From assembly GCF_964275005.1 (NCBI RefSeq), contig NC_092688.1:24491440-24555439 (forward strand): a DNA stretch of 64,000 nucleotides, given 5' to 3'. Numbering within the stretch: position 1 is the stretch's first letter; every line of letters begins with the position of its first letter. Source of the DNA: Diadema setosum. Lineage: Eukaryota; Echinodermata; Echinoidea; Diadematoida; Diadematidae. The translations under genes were made by a program, and so were the position numbers. Shown here piece by piece: positions 33,072-45,747 of this stretch. A model generated the notes under the pieces. That model had not been told where the DNA came from. It ran no database searches and saw only the letters and a list, made by a program, of their open reading frames with translations.

Positions 33072-36000
33072 GGTCTTCTATTCATCAAATCACTTGCCAT
33101 TTAATTTTCTTTACGAATATGTATAATACACAACCTTAGGCTTTGTTTATTAAATTGGTCAGAGATAAAACGGGTTTAATAAGAGAGTGCAAGAGTGGCT
33201 TAAAGATTCAGCATGTTTAACTTTCTGTTAGATATGAATTCATATTCATTATTCCATATTCAAGCATTCTGTCGTTGAGTTACTATATTTCAGGGGGATA
33301 TTGTCATCCAAGAGGTGCTGTATTATGTCCCGATTATATCCGTTGATGACTCATTCTTGTTCGCACTATATTTCGTGCTTTATTAACTTCCACGAACAAA
33401 TTAGAGTGCAGTATTATTTTTTTTAAACATGAAGAAGCCACACTACATTAAAGGGGAAGTGAGAAGAAGACGAAAAAAAGTACTCAGTCGAAGAGTGTAG
33501 GATCGGGCTACTTATAGTCAGTATCGCTTCAGCAGAATACAAAGAATGGTGAGTTATTATTATTTATTGTATTATACATCCTTCATTTCTCACCATGTAT
33601 GTCTTGTTCGTTCATCTTCTGTTTTAGAGTCATGGGCAAGACAAGGGCTCAAGGTTTCTAATTCTAACAGACGGACTATAACGATGATAATCAATGTTGT
33701 AGCTTGTAGGTATTGTTTGCCTAGTGCCGAGCTAGTGGGCTGTATGACTCGTGGGCTGTGTGCCTCGTAAAGTGTATGACTCATAAACTGTTTTTTTTTT
33801 TCAATGTCGAGCTCGTGGGCTGTATCACTCGTGGGTATCGAGTTGTGGGATAATTTAGAATACTCTGCCACACCCTGCGTGAATGCGCGTGCTATTCTCT
33901 CAATATGTCATTGTCATGTCACAAAATATTCCCCAGACTCCCAAGTAGGCATTGCAGGGACATCTATGATAACGAACATAATCAATTTACATTCACTGGC
34001 AAGATACTTATGGATGAAGTGTCCATGAAAGCACTCAATATTTCATTTCACCATTTTTCTGACTTTCACATCCGTGATGGCTGATGGTCGGGTTTGGAAG
34101 AATATAATGACTTAGATTTTCGAGTGCAAAAGTTTCACACATTAATGATGAATATTTCTTTTCATCCGAGTGAGCTGATAATCATTTCTAAAGGCACTGG
34201 AAGGCTTTCGGTTTTGATTATGCAATATAAACACCCTTATGGCCTTTGTATCGAACGACGGGTTTTGATTTATAGAATGGTATCTTATACATTCAAACAA
34301 TTCATAAAATTTACCACAAACGCATTACCGCGCTAAGAGAGCTCAGGGTATGGCCTATGATACCATTATAAAGCATAGATGAAATAATAGCGTATGATTG
34401 AAATGTGCCTGATCTTAATTAGCATTTGATACCTTCCTTGAAGTTTTCAATACATTGTCTGGCCGACCCCATGATAGTATGACATTCCTTACATTATTTT
34501 TTAACCTACCACTTTTTTTATAATGATAATAAATATATATCAATTTTAAAGCGAAAAAACCTATAGACATATATTCTTCTGCGCTGCAAAAGCTTCTGAT
34601 GTGCTTGATAATAACGAACAGTTAAATGAAAAGATGTGTTTTGAGTCGTGATTTAAAGACTGCTACTGTTGGGGATTTCCGGACATCGAATGGTAGATCA
34701 TTCCAGAGTTCGGGAGCTGCACAGGCAAGAAAAAAAAAAAGACTTCAATTTCGGTGCCTTTTAATTGCTACATTTATACGAAATTTATGCATGTATCTCT
34801 CTGTCATCGCACAAAATGCCAGTATTAGGGCGACTCTTTCCCTTGTTTTACCAGCACATACACAGAGACACACACATACGCACATACGCACACACGCCAA
34901 TAGAAAAGAATAGATGTAGGCACTTCGGTAAAGATTGGATAACAATATCTTTAATATTCACGAAATGTCTTCACTCTGGCGCGTCACTTTATTTTCTGCC
35001 CCTTACGTACAATGCCAAGTGCGTACATCCTCGGGATGTACAATCCTTTTAAGCGTTTTGACACACAAATCTTGCCAACCTAGTTGTAATAACAGTCTTC
35101 TTGAGAACAAACGTCTTCCTAAGAATGATGGCTTACATGTTCTGACGACTAACTGATCATCAATATAAAGTTATCATATAGCTATCATGATGTCATTCCT
35201 ACTACTATCCAAAATAAACTAAAACTTCAATGTCCTGAGGTGAATAAAAAAAAAATCCCAAGACTCTAGTTGGTGACACCTTACTCAGAAAAGATCACAT
35301 TAGGTTCAATCAGCATTCTATAACTTATTCTGTCGAATTTATTATGTCATTAATTTTTCTGTCATCGTTATTGTATCTATGTATATACAGCATCACTCTT
35401 AATGGAGATAATTCAGAGCATCCTTGGAAAGTGATTTCAAAGATATTCACACCGGACTATTTAAAAGCTGAAGATCATTTCGGTTGGTTGCTTTTATCTT
35501 TATTGGCTTTCCGTGTTTAGATAGTTTTATTGCTTGTCATTTTACTTCTTTCTAGTCATTGACATTCATTTACATTATAATATGTAATAGAGTAGAGCTA
35601 CGTGCAATTTAAATTTCAGATATAAATTTTAGGTAAAGCTATCGTCATGATCGTTGTGCTTTTTGCCAAAATTGAAGTACCTTCTAAAAAGAAAGTGAAC
35701 ACTTTTCAAGATCTATTTTTCGTAAAAGACTTTGATAAAAATCAATGCATTCTATATCATATTAAAGGTAATTAAATTGGTTATCAAGCTAGAAGGTTAA
35801 TACAAAAAGAAACTATATGCATGAGCGAACATAGTCGTTTTGTCCTCCAAAGCACAAAAGTAATAATTGCAAAAAATTGACATGTTGTCTTTCTTTTGCA
35901 AATGCCCTTCTCGATTAAATCATCAATTTTCTCTTTTTCACTCATATTTTCATTTTCGTCTCTCATTACCACTTTCACAAATCTCAGAGTATTCAAAACA

Positions 36001-38107
36001 TGACGGGATTGTGCTCCAGTATAGACAACAATATGAAAATAGGTAAAACATCCCCTAGCAAGTTCTAGTTTACCTTTCTGTCCCCTCTCTATTTATCCGA
36101 TCACACAACTTATACCGTCTCATCTTTTAGTGAAAAGTATCACTCTCACTGATTCATTCTCGCGAAGATGTATGTAACAAGTGATGTACACATGTATAAA
36201 TTGCCAAAACCTAGGAACATAATTCACAGAGTCCATTGACAAATGACAACGCAGTTTTCATGGGCCCTTTTTATCATAGATTCCTTTGTTTTGCCATCCA
36301 AAATATGTTGTCCTTTCAATCAAAAACAATACCCAGCTTTTCTTAAATCATGTCAGTTATGATTGCAGAGGACAATTTTGACCCTGATTTGTGCCGCAGG
36401 GAAAACTCGATGTGAGAAACACTGATACATCAAGTCAGAATATATCACGCTTCTCTTACTATTGACTCGGCTATGACTGGGTGAATATCGTATTTTAACT
36501 TCAAAGTAAGAAAAGAACGAGACCTAATTAAGTTTAAGCTATCTGTACCGGCCATCGTTCCACTTATTAAAGGGCTAAATGATTATGACATAGCTCGTTT
36601 ATCCATGCACGAAAAAACACTGACACAGACACAGACACACAGACACACACACACACATAATTTATATTGTGTTCATATTCATAGGCCTATATTAATCTCT
36701 ATAAAAAAGACTAGGCTACATTATACAATTATGTCTTGAATCAGTTATAAACTCACATGGCAGATATGTATCAATATTAACCACATCGCCTTGCACAGCA
36801 CATCGTATTTTTATCACACTGCTCTTTTTTTTCATTAATTGATTCATATGTCAGGAAGTAATTCTTTGTACAGTGTATTATTGTTTTTATTTATATCAAC
36901 ATGACATTGGTTGGTGAATGTTAGAAGTGAAGTAGTCCTACAACTGTTATTATCTTCATTGCTACTGTCCCCTTTTGAACCTTTTTTTTTTTTTTTTTTA
37001 CTAGTCCATCACTCTGGTTCATCACTCTGGGGTTTCAGGTTTCCTGGTTTTTTGTTGTTTTTTGTGGGATAATGAGAAGTCTTTAATGCAATAAGAGCAT
37101 CACGAATTTCCATTGGCTTATCACGCAATCTTTTTTTTTTTTTTTACATATCAAGAAATCGAATTTTTGATATCATAAGTTTAATTAGGGACATGGAAAT
37201 TGAATTATTGATATGAAAACTAGAATTTGTGATATCACGAAATGAAATAATCATATCACAAATGTGATTTCTTGGCATAACAAATAAGATACATGTATTA
37301 CACTAACGGGAATTTGAGATATTGTAAATTCAATTCTTGATATTACAACTTGAATTGCTCACTCTTACCGTATAATCACGGTGATGATGAAAGTATAAAG
37401 GACAATTGTTCAGAAGGCCATTATCATAATAATTTAATAGCAAATTTCATGTTTTAAAAGTATATCTCAGAACATTTTTCCTGCTTTTGCAAACAAATAT
37501 GTTACATGTACATGAGTGATAACAAGGTACTTACGATGTCTATTGAGTCCAGCTCTGGCCGAAGGAAGGAAGTGCCAGAAAGTCATGTTGTTATTCATGA
37601 GCAAAATGCATTTGACAGCTACATTGAGATATTCTATTCTTCATGACGTACAGTATCTACCTAATCTTGGGATCGATGACGAACATTTACCTCAGCGAAA
37701 AAAGAGAAAATAAACACTTTTTTTTTTTCAAATTTATATTTTTCTTAAAATATTTAGCTAAAAGTTAATGTATCATATACCATGTTGAAGAAAATTTCAT
37801 TCCAAGACATACAAGTAAAAATTTCAAAAATAGACAAGTTTTTATTCATGCGCTTTCATCTCATTCTCCCTAAAGTGGTTGTCCCTGTCTTCCTGACCCA
37901 AGTATTGCTAGCCGAGTCCTTTGATGCGTGATAGAAGCTGCAGCTAAATGTTTCTTCTTTCCAGGGGAGAAGATGGTGGGGTTTCCTTGTTGACTCTATT
38001 CGTCCCTCTTCGTCTCCTAGTTTGCCTTATTTCTTCTTCCTGATCTGGTCACTTGGTTTTCTTTTGTGCTTTTGTCAGTTTTATCTTTACTACTCAGTAT
38101 TTCTGTT
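33072..38107. other. Gene-free intergenic region
   Basis: No convincing gene. Short features only: GTGGGCTGTATGACTCGTGG-type short repeats at about 33738-33835, (CA)-rich stretches at 34860-34895 and 36620-36655, and a block of loose repeats of ATATCACAAAT/GATATCA words at about 37145-37350. Confidence 0.45.
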
Positions 38108-38188
38108 CCCTAAATTGCTCGACGGCGACCGCTTGACTTGGTCGGTGCCCGAGCAATTGACGCTATAGACACGGAACGTTTATATTTC

Positions 38189-38219
<31 letters not shown>

Positions 38220-38578
38220 GGGGGGGGGGCAGCAAGTGAAAACTGGTTGGTCGCCGCTGATTTTAACTCCACGTTAAAACTTCAGGTGCAAAAGACCGAT
38301 GGCCTAAACATCAGATGTGCCCCGTCGGTCATCGGTCGGTAACCGTTGGTTAAAAACTCAGCGGAGAGTTTTTAGGCAATTTCGACCGGTAACCGACGGG
38401 TGACCGACCAGCCACCACTGATTTGGGGTCATCGGTCGGTCGCAGCTGAAGTTTTAACGCGAAGCTACTATTTCAGCGGCGACCGACCTGTTTTTAATCG
38501 CTGCCAAAAATCGGGTGTGCGAGCGGTAACCGCCCTGGCACCGACCTAATCGAGCAGTTGCAGTCGAGCGATTTAGGG
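38108..38578. mobile_element. MITE with long imperfect inverted ends
   Basis: CCCTAAATTGCTCGACGGCG... GGTCGGTGCC at the left pairs with the inverse of the right end, CCCTAAATCGCTCGACTGC... GGTCGGTGCC. The 471-base interior is rich in CGACCG and GGTCGG words. A run of CTT repeats and G lies at 38190-38230. Related CGACGGC/GGTCGCAACC-like words occur at 40130-40515, which may be a distant relative. Confidence 0.65.
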
Positions 38579-38991
38579 CCCTAGAATAATAAAGATAAAA
38601 TGGCAAAAGCACATTAGAAAACCAAGGGACTAAATGGGGAAGGGGAGCGAGGGGAATCCAGGAGAGGCAGAGAGATGGATGGAGGCAATTAGGGAATCCC
38701 CACCAACTTCTTTGCACCCTTGCTATCTGATATCCTCAGCAGGTAGCCAACGCAGAAGAGGACTCGGCCAGACAAATGGGGAACATGGAAGACAGAGACA
38801 ACCTCTTTTAGGTAAAGGAGATGAAAGCTGAATTTTGCGTTCGTTATGTAGACATAGTGATACCTAGTTATTTTATCATTTTTAGGCCGATGGAAGGAAG
38901 AGGCAATGAATGAAAACATATGGGGAGAATGAAAATAAAAAAAAAAATTGAATTGGAATCGAATAATAAGAATATAGAAGCAACAAAATAT
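38579..38991. other. Gene-free stretch
   Basis: Nothing recognised. Confidence 0.4.
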
Positions 38992-39681
38992 GTGACAGTG
39001 CACCTCAAAACGAACATAAAGTCGCACACACTGATTTTGCGTGAGGACTGAAAATAAGTGAAATAGGTCAACCTAGCTGAACTTGACTTTTTCATATTTT
39101 CTGAAAGAGCGGGTCTTCATTTGCATTATGCTAAAATTTGGTATCATAAAACGGGCAGGAAAGTGGTTTTTTTTTAGCAGTTTATCTCGAACATTTTTGG
39201 CAGAATAGTGTGATTAGGTGTGTCTTTAGAATCCCTTTTTCATTTCTGAAAAACCTTGTCCACACTCTTCACTTTCAACTCTAATAACTTTTGAAAGGAT
39301 AGTGCTACGGCTTTGAAAGTTGGCACTAATTATGTACAGAATGTGTTAATGAGGCATGCTTAATTTCAGTTTAATCTGATAATCCCTTGATTGTTGTTAC
39401 CCTGGTAGCTTACTTCCTGTTTTTTGTCCCATTCATCGCACAGCCAGCACGGTTTGGTAAAGATTAAGCGCTTGAATAGACACTGTACTTCAGAGCCTCT
39501 TTTCTCAGTTCGCACTTTTCCTGAGTTTGTGCTTTCTTTCCAATATTTAGATAGGTTAGGAGAGTCCATTTGATTTGAGTTATACATCATTTTAAAGCTT
39601 AAAGTCTGCTCTTTCAGAATATGGTCTTAACTAAAAATTCATGTCTGGCGACTTTTTGTTTGTTTTGAGGTGCAGGGTCAC
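38992..39681. mobile_element. Family R1 MITE, full copy (inverted)
   Basis: A 690-base element in reverse orientation to the copy at 21860. It starts GTGACAGTGCACCTCAAAAC and ends TTTTGAGGTGCAGGGTCAC. It contains the uninterrupted site ACTTCAGAGCC, the inverse of GGCTCTGAAGT, so it serves as another empty-site reference for element C. Confidence 0.8.
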
Positions 39682-39721
39682 ATATAGTTTTGAACATTAT
39701 AATGTGGAAGTGATTAGAAAT

Positions 39722-39756
39722 TCATATATATATATACATATATATATATACATATA

Positions 39757-39829
<73 letters not shown>
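39722..39829. repeat. (TA)n microsatellite
   Basis: Interrupted TA run just beyond the end of an R1 copy. Confidence 0.9.
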
Positions 39830-39831
<2 letters not shown>

Positions 39832-39914
39832 TTCTATGTTATCCTTTACAATATCTCTTACCATCTAACAATTATCATAGAGCATATTGGCAAAAGAAAT
39901 TCAAAATAACAAAA

Positions 39915-39962
39915 CAGTGCACTCTCGCTATAACGAATACAGTTATAACGAAATTTCGGTTT
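39915..39962. mobile_element. pogo/Tigger-like end fragment
   Basis: CAGTGCACTCTCGCTATAAC then GAATACAGTTATAACGAAATT resembles one terminus of a pogo/Tigger element. The other end was not found, so it is a fragment at best. Confidence 0.35.
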
Positions 39963-40109
39963 CAACAAAATAAAAATCCACGAAGGTCGCCAAATAATCA
40001 GCTCTTTTTGATTTACAAACAGTCTTTCATGATATCTTCTCAAAAATACTGGGCTTGTGAGCCTCACTGTTGTGGTCGTTGAGTTAGAATTAAGAGCATC
40101 CTCGACCTC

Positions 40110-40595
40110 CATGAAAAGTCACTTAGGTATAAACTTAGAAAGCTCGTAAGAAATTCCCGGTAGAGACCGTGGGGTTGCCGTGGTACGCAGGTCTATACGG
40201 GACACTGGTAGATGACCCATCGATCATCCATGGGTCGCCGAGCAATTTCGTAAAAATCGCCTGGTGGCTGGTGGGAGATGGTCCAGTTGCTGATGGGGCA
40301 TCGCCTAATGACTGCTCACGGAGAAGATCCCCAAATGTCACAATTTTTCAAATGTAAAATCGACGGCGACGAACGTGAAATCGACAGGACATCGCTCAGA
40401 CATCGCTGAGGTTTTACAGCCTGCTCGACGGCTCAAAAATACTGCTGGGCGGTGCCAAAAATTTAGATGCGACCGAGCAGGCTACAAATCGGTCACCCCT
40501 CTTGGTTGCGACCAAAGCCTATGATTATGTTTGTTCATTAATATTGTTTTGTACATAGTAAAAGTATATCATTGTATTTATATTTGTGGATGTTA

Positions 40596-40631
<36 letters not shown>

Positions 40632-41348
40632 GCATGGAAAGGGAAAGAACAGCTATGGCTGAAGTTTGAGCCGTGAAAAATGAAATGAAGTATTAAATTC
40701 TGTACTTGTAATGTCGGAATACTTTTTCATAAAACGGAGTGACTATATGTGACTCACAAGATCACATGTGTATAAATGTAACATGCTTCATTCAAGTCCG
40801 TATTACAATCCAATTTATTAAAGGCGAAAGTGGAATCTTCATTGGAGGCGCTCTTTATATGGGCATTTGTTTCCATACTTTTCAGGATAAATACTGAATG
40901 GATGCAATATAGGCACATAAATCAGAGAATATTAGTTTGTGTTTGGGAGAACTATCGTATAAAGATGAAGACGGTACTTACGCATTCTCTTTCCTATAAG
41001 TCATAATTATTTTTAACTTATAATGGTCCAACCCCTATGATTCCCATTATCCCGTGATGAATCATTCACAGACGATTTAAACCAAAATATAACACACCCT
41101 TTTTATGTTTCGATGAACGAACCCTCGAAACATCGAACTTGATAACAGCTTTAGATTAACGACCTTCTGAATTATTCCACAAATGTACGGATTAATGAAC
41201 GCTATTTTCTTTTTGGAATAACGAACATCTCGGTATAAGGAATTGGTGTGTTTCATTATAACAAACTTTCGGAATGACGAACATTACACATCGTATTTTC
41301 GTCCTTATTGTAACATCAGTTATCGTCCAGCTAAGTATATAAGCGTCT
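40110..41348. other. Intergenic DNA 3' of receptor copy 2
   Basis: No gene. CG-rich words like those in the MITE at 38108 (about 40130-40515), a (GT)n tract at 40601-40625, and diverged TTCGGAATAACGAAC units at about 41105-41285 that match the large minisatellite at 30782. Confidence 0.5.
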
Positions 41349-42161
41349 TTAGATTTTTGGGTCATCAGGAATACTTTCATACACTGTTGAATTGAAGTTA
41401 TCTTCTGTTCTCGGGGAAATTGTGCCTTTGCACATAACTATTTTTGTGGGCAATAAGTTGTTTTTGCTCTCAAAACGATCATTGACGTTCCCATCAGTAT
41501 CTGCCTCTAAAACGAGATAGCCATGTTCATCAACTTCATGTTCCTCTTTTGACGTGCTAGGATAGATAGATACCGAATATAAAGGGTCGTTCAGGGTCAT
41601 CGCATAAGGGCCTAATTCGTAATTTTCTTCGATATTCAAGTAAGTAGGACAGTATTGCGGCTCTTGAATAGCTGCGGATTGGTCGGAAGCTGAGGGAATT
41701 TCATGGTGAATTGACAATTGCACGTTCTCACATTGACTAGTGTCACCTGCAGCTCTTGTGGGCTGACAAGATAATGCTGTGCCGACTTTGTTACCACAGG
41801 GTAACACTGTGTCAATACCACGAGGCTCTTTCGAATATTGACGTACTGCAGGTTGAAATCTTGTACCTCTGTGGAGACTTACATTGGGAAGCAGATAGCC
41901 GTCTTCATCAACGTCTCCTTCCTCTTCACTGATATGCCTGGATTGAAGAATTACGATCTTCTTCTTCCCCTTCTTCCCTTCACCTGACATTTCCATGTAT
42001 AGTGTTTTCGTGTTATCCGCGGCCTCATTTGTACACTCTGGAACATGTTTAACGTGGTGTATGATGTCATAAGAAGGGCGTGATCCAGTTTCAGCTGAGT
42101 TTTCATTACCTCTCCCGTTGTTCACTGTAGTTTCAAGAGACAGGTTCGCTGACATGTGACC
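41349..42161 (-). CDS. Receptor copy 2 exon 11: cytoplasmic tail
   Basis: An 813-base terminal exon with acceptor ATAG at 42165-42162, phase 0 in, stop at 41351-41349. About 270 acidic, hydrophilic residues. Tyrosine contexts include YDII, YMEM (a YxxM, PI3K-p85 type), YLLP, YLNI (Grb2 YxN type), YELG, YAMT, YLVL and YESI. A lysine-rich GKKGKKK patch sits in the first third. There is no enzyme domain. The docking roles are inferred from motif rules. A decayed relative of this exon lies at 31284-31693. Confidence 0.8.
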   Translation of the reverse strand, partial: GHMSANLSLETTVNNGRGNENSAETGSRPSYDIIHHVKHVPECTNEAADNTKTLYMEMSGEGKKGKKKIVILQSRHISEEEGDVDEDGYLLPNVSLHRGTRFQPAVRQYSKEPRGIDTVLPCGNKVGTALSCQPTRAAGDTSQCENVQLSIHHEIPSASDQSAAIQEPQYCPTYLNIEENYELGPYAMTLNDPLYSVSIYPSTSKEEHEVDEHGYLVLEADTDGNVNDRFESKNNLLPTKIVMCKGTISPRTEDNFNSTVYESIPDDPKI

Positions 42162-43086
42162 CTATATAATAAAACACGCATAGAGTCGCCATGAGACACG
42201 TCTGTCACATTCAATATTGTGAAAAGGAATAGTATTTTATACTTTAGAACGATATAGTACTAATCAAGCTTCCACGTTCTCACATCAGCAAACGCATAGA
42301 AAAAGTACTTTACAGAAAAGAGAAACTGAAAAAATAGGGTCAATTCTACTACACTCAGTCAACTAATGTAGACGATTGTGTATGGACTAAGTTAGCATTT
42401 AAAACTAATAGGCAACTACACTTAATTTACTGACAGATAAACGTAAACCCACCGGCTTTTATTAGCAATATTTAACGCATAGTAATGTCGAGGCAGCGAT
42501 TAAAGGCACTGCTATCCGTAGTGTCTAACAAAGAGTTTATACACAATTTTACTTGAAACAGAAGTGCTGTGATCCATGAAAGCTGCTAAAAGCCACTGCT
42601 GCTCTCAGGTAATGATTCTAGGGGCAAAATTTAAATCAAAGATCTGCACCCTTGTAAAGAATATACTATTACATGTTAACCAAAAGCCAACCAGAAACGC
42701 ATTATGCGACTATACTTGCCTATGGGGCAATATTAAATCCTTTGTGTGTGTGGGTCTGGATTTTTTATTTATTTATTTTTATTTTTTATTTATTTATTTA
42801 TTTTTTTGCTTACGTTGAGAATAAATTCCTTCGTTTTTCAGGTTACTCGATACTATCTCATGTGAGATCAATTCCTTTCACAACCGCCACTCTGCGCTCT
42901 GAATTCCCAAAGAAAAATAAAGTTGAGGAGGGTTTCCTCTCTTTTATATTAAAAGGTTCTTGTCAAGCCTGAGCTCAACCCCATAAAACACACACACACA
43001 CACACACACACGCACATACGTAAAGTGAAATTCTAAATTCTAAAATCAAAACCGTAACCTTAAAGACGTAATTTGTGTTTCATTAC

Positions 43087-43237
43087 CGCTGCACCGTTCT
43101 CATACGTGTTCTCTGGGTGAGATGAAGAGCCTCCGTGAGCTGCTGTGTCTTCAACATGTGTCGAAGTGTTTGGCTGATCCAGCTGTGACAGCTCTTCACT
43201 GGAGTGGACTTTCGAATGACTTGAAGCTGGTCGACGC
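43087..43237 (-). CDS. Receptor copy 2 exon 10: juxtamembrane tail
   Basis: A 151-base exon with acceptor GTAG at 43241-43238 and donor GTAATG at 43086, phase 2 in and phase 0 out, which joins the flanking exons without a break. It encodes a Ser/His/Glu-rich segment including RRPASSHSKVHSSEELSQLD and ends ENTYENGAA with a YENG (YxN) motif. Copy 1 has no counterpart. Confidence 0.75.
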
Positions 43238-43553
43238 CTACGAGTAACATAACATAGATAAAGAATGGAAACAATATTTCTTAGAACATGTTCATGAATT
43301 CATACATTTAAACTGGAGGGATGTTACTGTAGAAAACATTGCAATTGAATACATTGTTGAAAAAAAAACCATATTTTCATTTTACCATTGCTCTTAATAA
43401 ACTAGGTGTCATACATGATTCTTGCAACTCTAACATTTTCTAACACAGGCTTCGTAGGTCAATACACCATGCTGCTCAGTCATGCACTGTGCAAGAGGAA
43501 AATGACATCAGGAGACTACTTTTGTTAGTGCTGCACCAAGACTCTGGAATAAC

Positions 43554-43555
<2 letters not shown>

Positions 43556-43591
<36 letters not shown>
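43556..43591. repeat. (CT)n microsatellite
   Basis: Uninterrupted CT run in the TM/tail intron of copy 2. Confidence 0.9.
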
Positions 43592-43594
<3 letters not shown>

Positions 43595-44059
43595 CAGAGA
43601 TACATCATCAGTCGACAGTTTCAAATATCTTCTTAAAACACATGTTTGAGGAAAGTTTCCCATCGCCATGTTTCAATATATCTCTACATGTTTCCGAGAT
43701 ATCATATTTTTATGAATTTGAATGATTATGCAATTTTTAGTCCTTTAATTGTTCGCTGTTGTAATTGTTTTCATGGTGAATTTCTGCGAATTCTGACAAA
43801 CAAATACGTTCCTTGAAACTCTCCGATTCTAGCGGATAACAAAAATCAGAAATTCTTCTCTCAGCAAACCTTTTTTTTTTTTTGTAATGACCCGTCACAC
43901 TTTCTGAACAACAAATGGAGATTTGTATACAACAGCAATAAAGCATCCACCTATACTTCCAAGCAACGCACACACATTACTGACTTTCAAACATCTTGTA
44001 TTTTGATGATCATCAAATAAATTCACCACCCACTTCCCCACAGTTTACACAAAAGTCAC

Positions 44060-44171
44060 CTTTTCTGCTGATGTTTGCGCCAAGCCGACAGTATGACAAG
44101 AACGGCGAAAACGACACCGAAAAGGGTTCCCAGGATGTACGTAATAAACTTCATCCGCGCAAATTCAGAGT
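44060..44171 (-). CDS. Receptor copy 2 exon 9: transmembrane helix
   Basis: A 112-base exon with acceptor CAG at 44174-44172 and donor GTGACT at 44059, phase 1 to phase 2. It encodes DSEFARMKFITYILGTLF, then GVVFAVLVILSAW, then RKHQQKR: one hydrophobic helix plus a basic cluster. It matches copy 1 exon 9 in length and phase and in the ITYILGT/LTYILAT start of the helix, but little else. Confidence 0.8.
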
Positions 44172-45116
44172 CTGAAGGACAAAGCTGTTTAGTTATCCCG
44201 TTGTTGCCTTGGAAGTGAATGAATGACTGAACAATAGATTTTCTCTTTAACAATGACTACAGACAGATAGCTGCTGCTGTTAATCAAATGGGGAAAAATA
44301 TTCTAATTTCATAACCTGGCTAGAATTATGTATTGTTTGGTTCCTGTAGCATGCATGCCAGTATAAGAATCATATTAAATCGTATGATTTAATTTTGCTG
44401 TGGACGAGCTACCATTCGCTTTTAAGAGACAATGACACGAGAAAATTAAGAAAATTAGGTTGGTTAAAGTATTGTTCGAAGTTGCCTCTGCAACCTCACA
44501 AACTTGAAGAAAAGCTGAAATTGCGTATAATCAAAATTATAATTAGCCTGTAGTAAAGTTTATTGTAACAGTCTCTGGTGCTGCCAAAGTACTCAGACTT
44601 ACCAAAATTATAAAGAGTAACGAGGTTACGAAACAATAGTCAATCAATATTCATATCAGACTAGACCTTTACCGTTTTTTGTTGCAAAAACACGCTATAA
44701 TCCCTTGTGGATTTGTGTGTGTGTGTTTGTTTGTTTGTTTTTAAAAAAATGCAGTTTCATTAACATCAACGGGAGTTTTCAATAATAATAGTTACGTCTC
44801 CACGAGAGTCTGATGAAATCAATCAATAATGTTTTTTTACCCCCTGTTTAAGGAAAGCGGATTACAAAAAATAGCCGTATCTTCACACATGCATAGTGGA
44901 CATTGTGACTTATGAATAATTATGCTGTCAATTTCTCTGTCACTTTTTCTTGCTTCGGTGACTGCTTCTTCTTAATAATAATGTCATTAATAACATGTAA
45001 TCTCAAATCACGAACTTTCATTAAAAAAAAAAAAGCTGGGAGGTAAAAGTTCGCGTCATCAATCCGATGTTATTTCATCATCACTAGAAATATTGAATGT
45101 TGTATTATATGTATGT

Positions 45117-45118
<2 letters not shown>

Positions 45119-45171
<53 letters not shown>
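45119..45171. repeat. (TA)n microsatellite at the edge of copy 1/copy 2 similarity
   Basis: Strong similarity between the two genes begins just past this tract (about 45190, against about 8235 in copy 1). Confidence 0.85.
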
Positions 45172-45173
<2 letters not shown>

Positions 45174-45430
45174 TTCTTTAAAATTATGCTTGTTGCATGT
45201 ACCTCACCAACTATAATACGGGAAAGAAGGTCCAATATCCGCGGACTTTACCTGTGTGAAAAGGGCTACAAAGTTAAAGGTAAATGGCTCATTCTTAACT
45301 TTTCACAAACAAGGCAGCAAAAATGATTTGTCACTCTTTGTACCAATCTAGGATTGCAACAGCATAATTGTCTTCTACGGCAGAAAAGACAAGCATAAGC
45401 ATGGCAATAATGGTGAGATCTATTCATTAC

Positions 45431-45496
45431 CTAAAGGAGGCACGACGGTTGTTTCTTTCATTGTAGTTGGCCATTGGGAAGCATGGCCGTCCACAG
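45431..45496 (-). CDS. Receptor copy 2 exon 8: stalk
   Basis: A 66-base, phase 1-1 exon with acceptor TAAG and donor GTAATG. It encodes AVDGHASQWPTTMKETTVVP, with a short end. Close match to copy 1 8544-8479. Confidence 0.68.
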
Positions 45497-45681
45497 CTTA
45501 TGATAACAAAAGAGTGAAAATATGGCAGCATTAAGCACTAGGTCCCATCTACATCAATACTCAAGTTATTATCATTGTTTTCCTTTTTTAATGCAGATGT
45601 TTCATTATCACGTATCATCCTATTCAGCCACACAGAGTGTCAGTGTACATTTTGGCTGGTTCTAAACTAATCGCTACTCAC

Positions 45682-45747
45682 CGCTGTTACTGTAGTCTAT
45701 ACTTTGACTAGTGCTAATGCTGGGTGTAACATCTTGAAGTGTATTTT
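45682..45747 (-). CDS. Receptor copy 2 exon 7: stalk
   Basis: A 66-base, phase 1-1 exon with acceptor ACAG and donor GTGAGT. It encodes ENTLQDVTPSISTSQSIDYS, with a short end. Match to copy 1 8796-8731. Confidence 0.7.

Noticed and set aside
29637-38107. Small frames of 60-95 residues between the two genes
   Set aside because: No domain, signal peptide or splice context, and many cross repeats; none can be supported.
39641-39868. Tyr/Ile repeat protein over the (TA)n tract
   Set aside because: Pure translation of a TA microsatellite; the same applies at 45093-45326 and 57503-57847.
40130-40515. Second copy of the MITE at 38108-38578
   Set aside because: Shares CG-rich words but no matching inverted ends could be placed; left as a possible distant relative.
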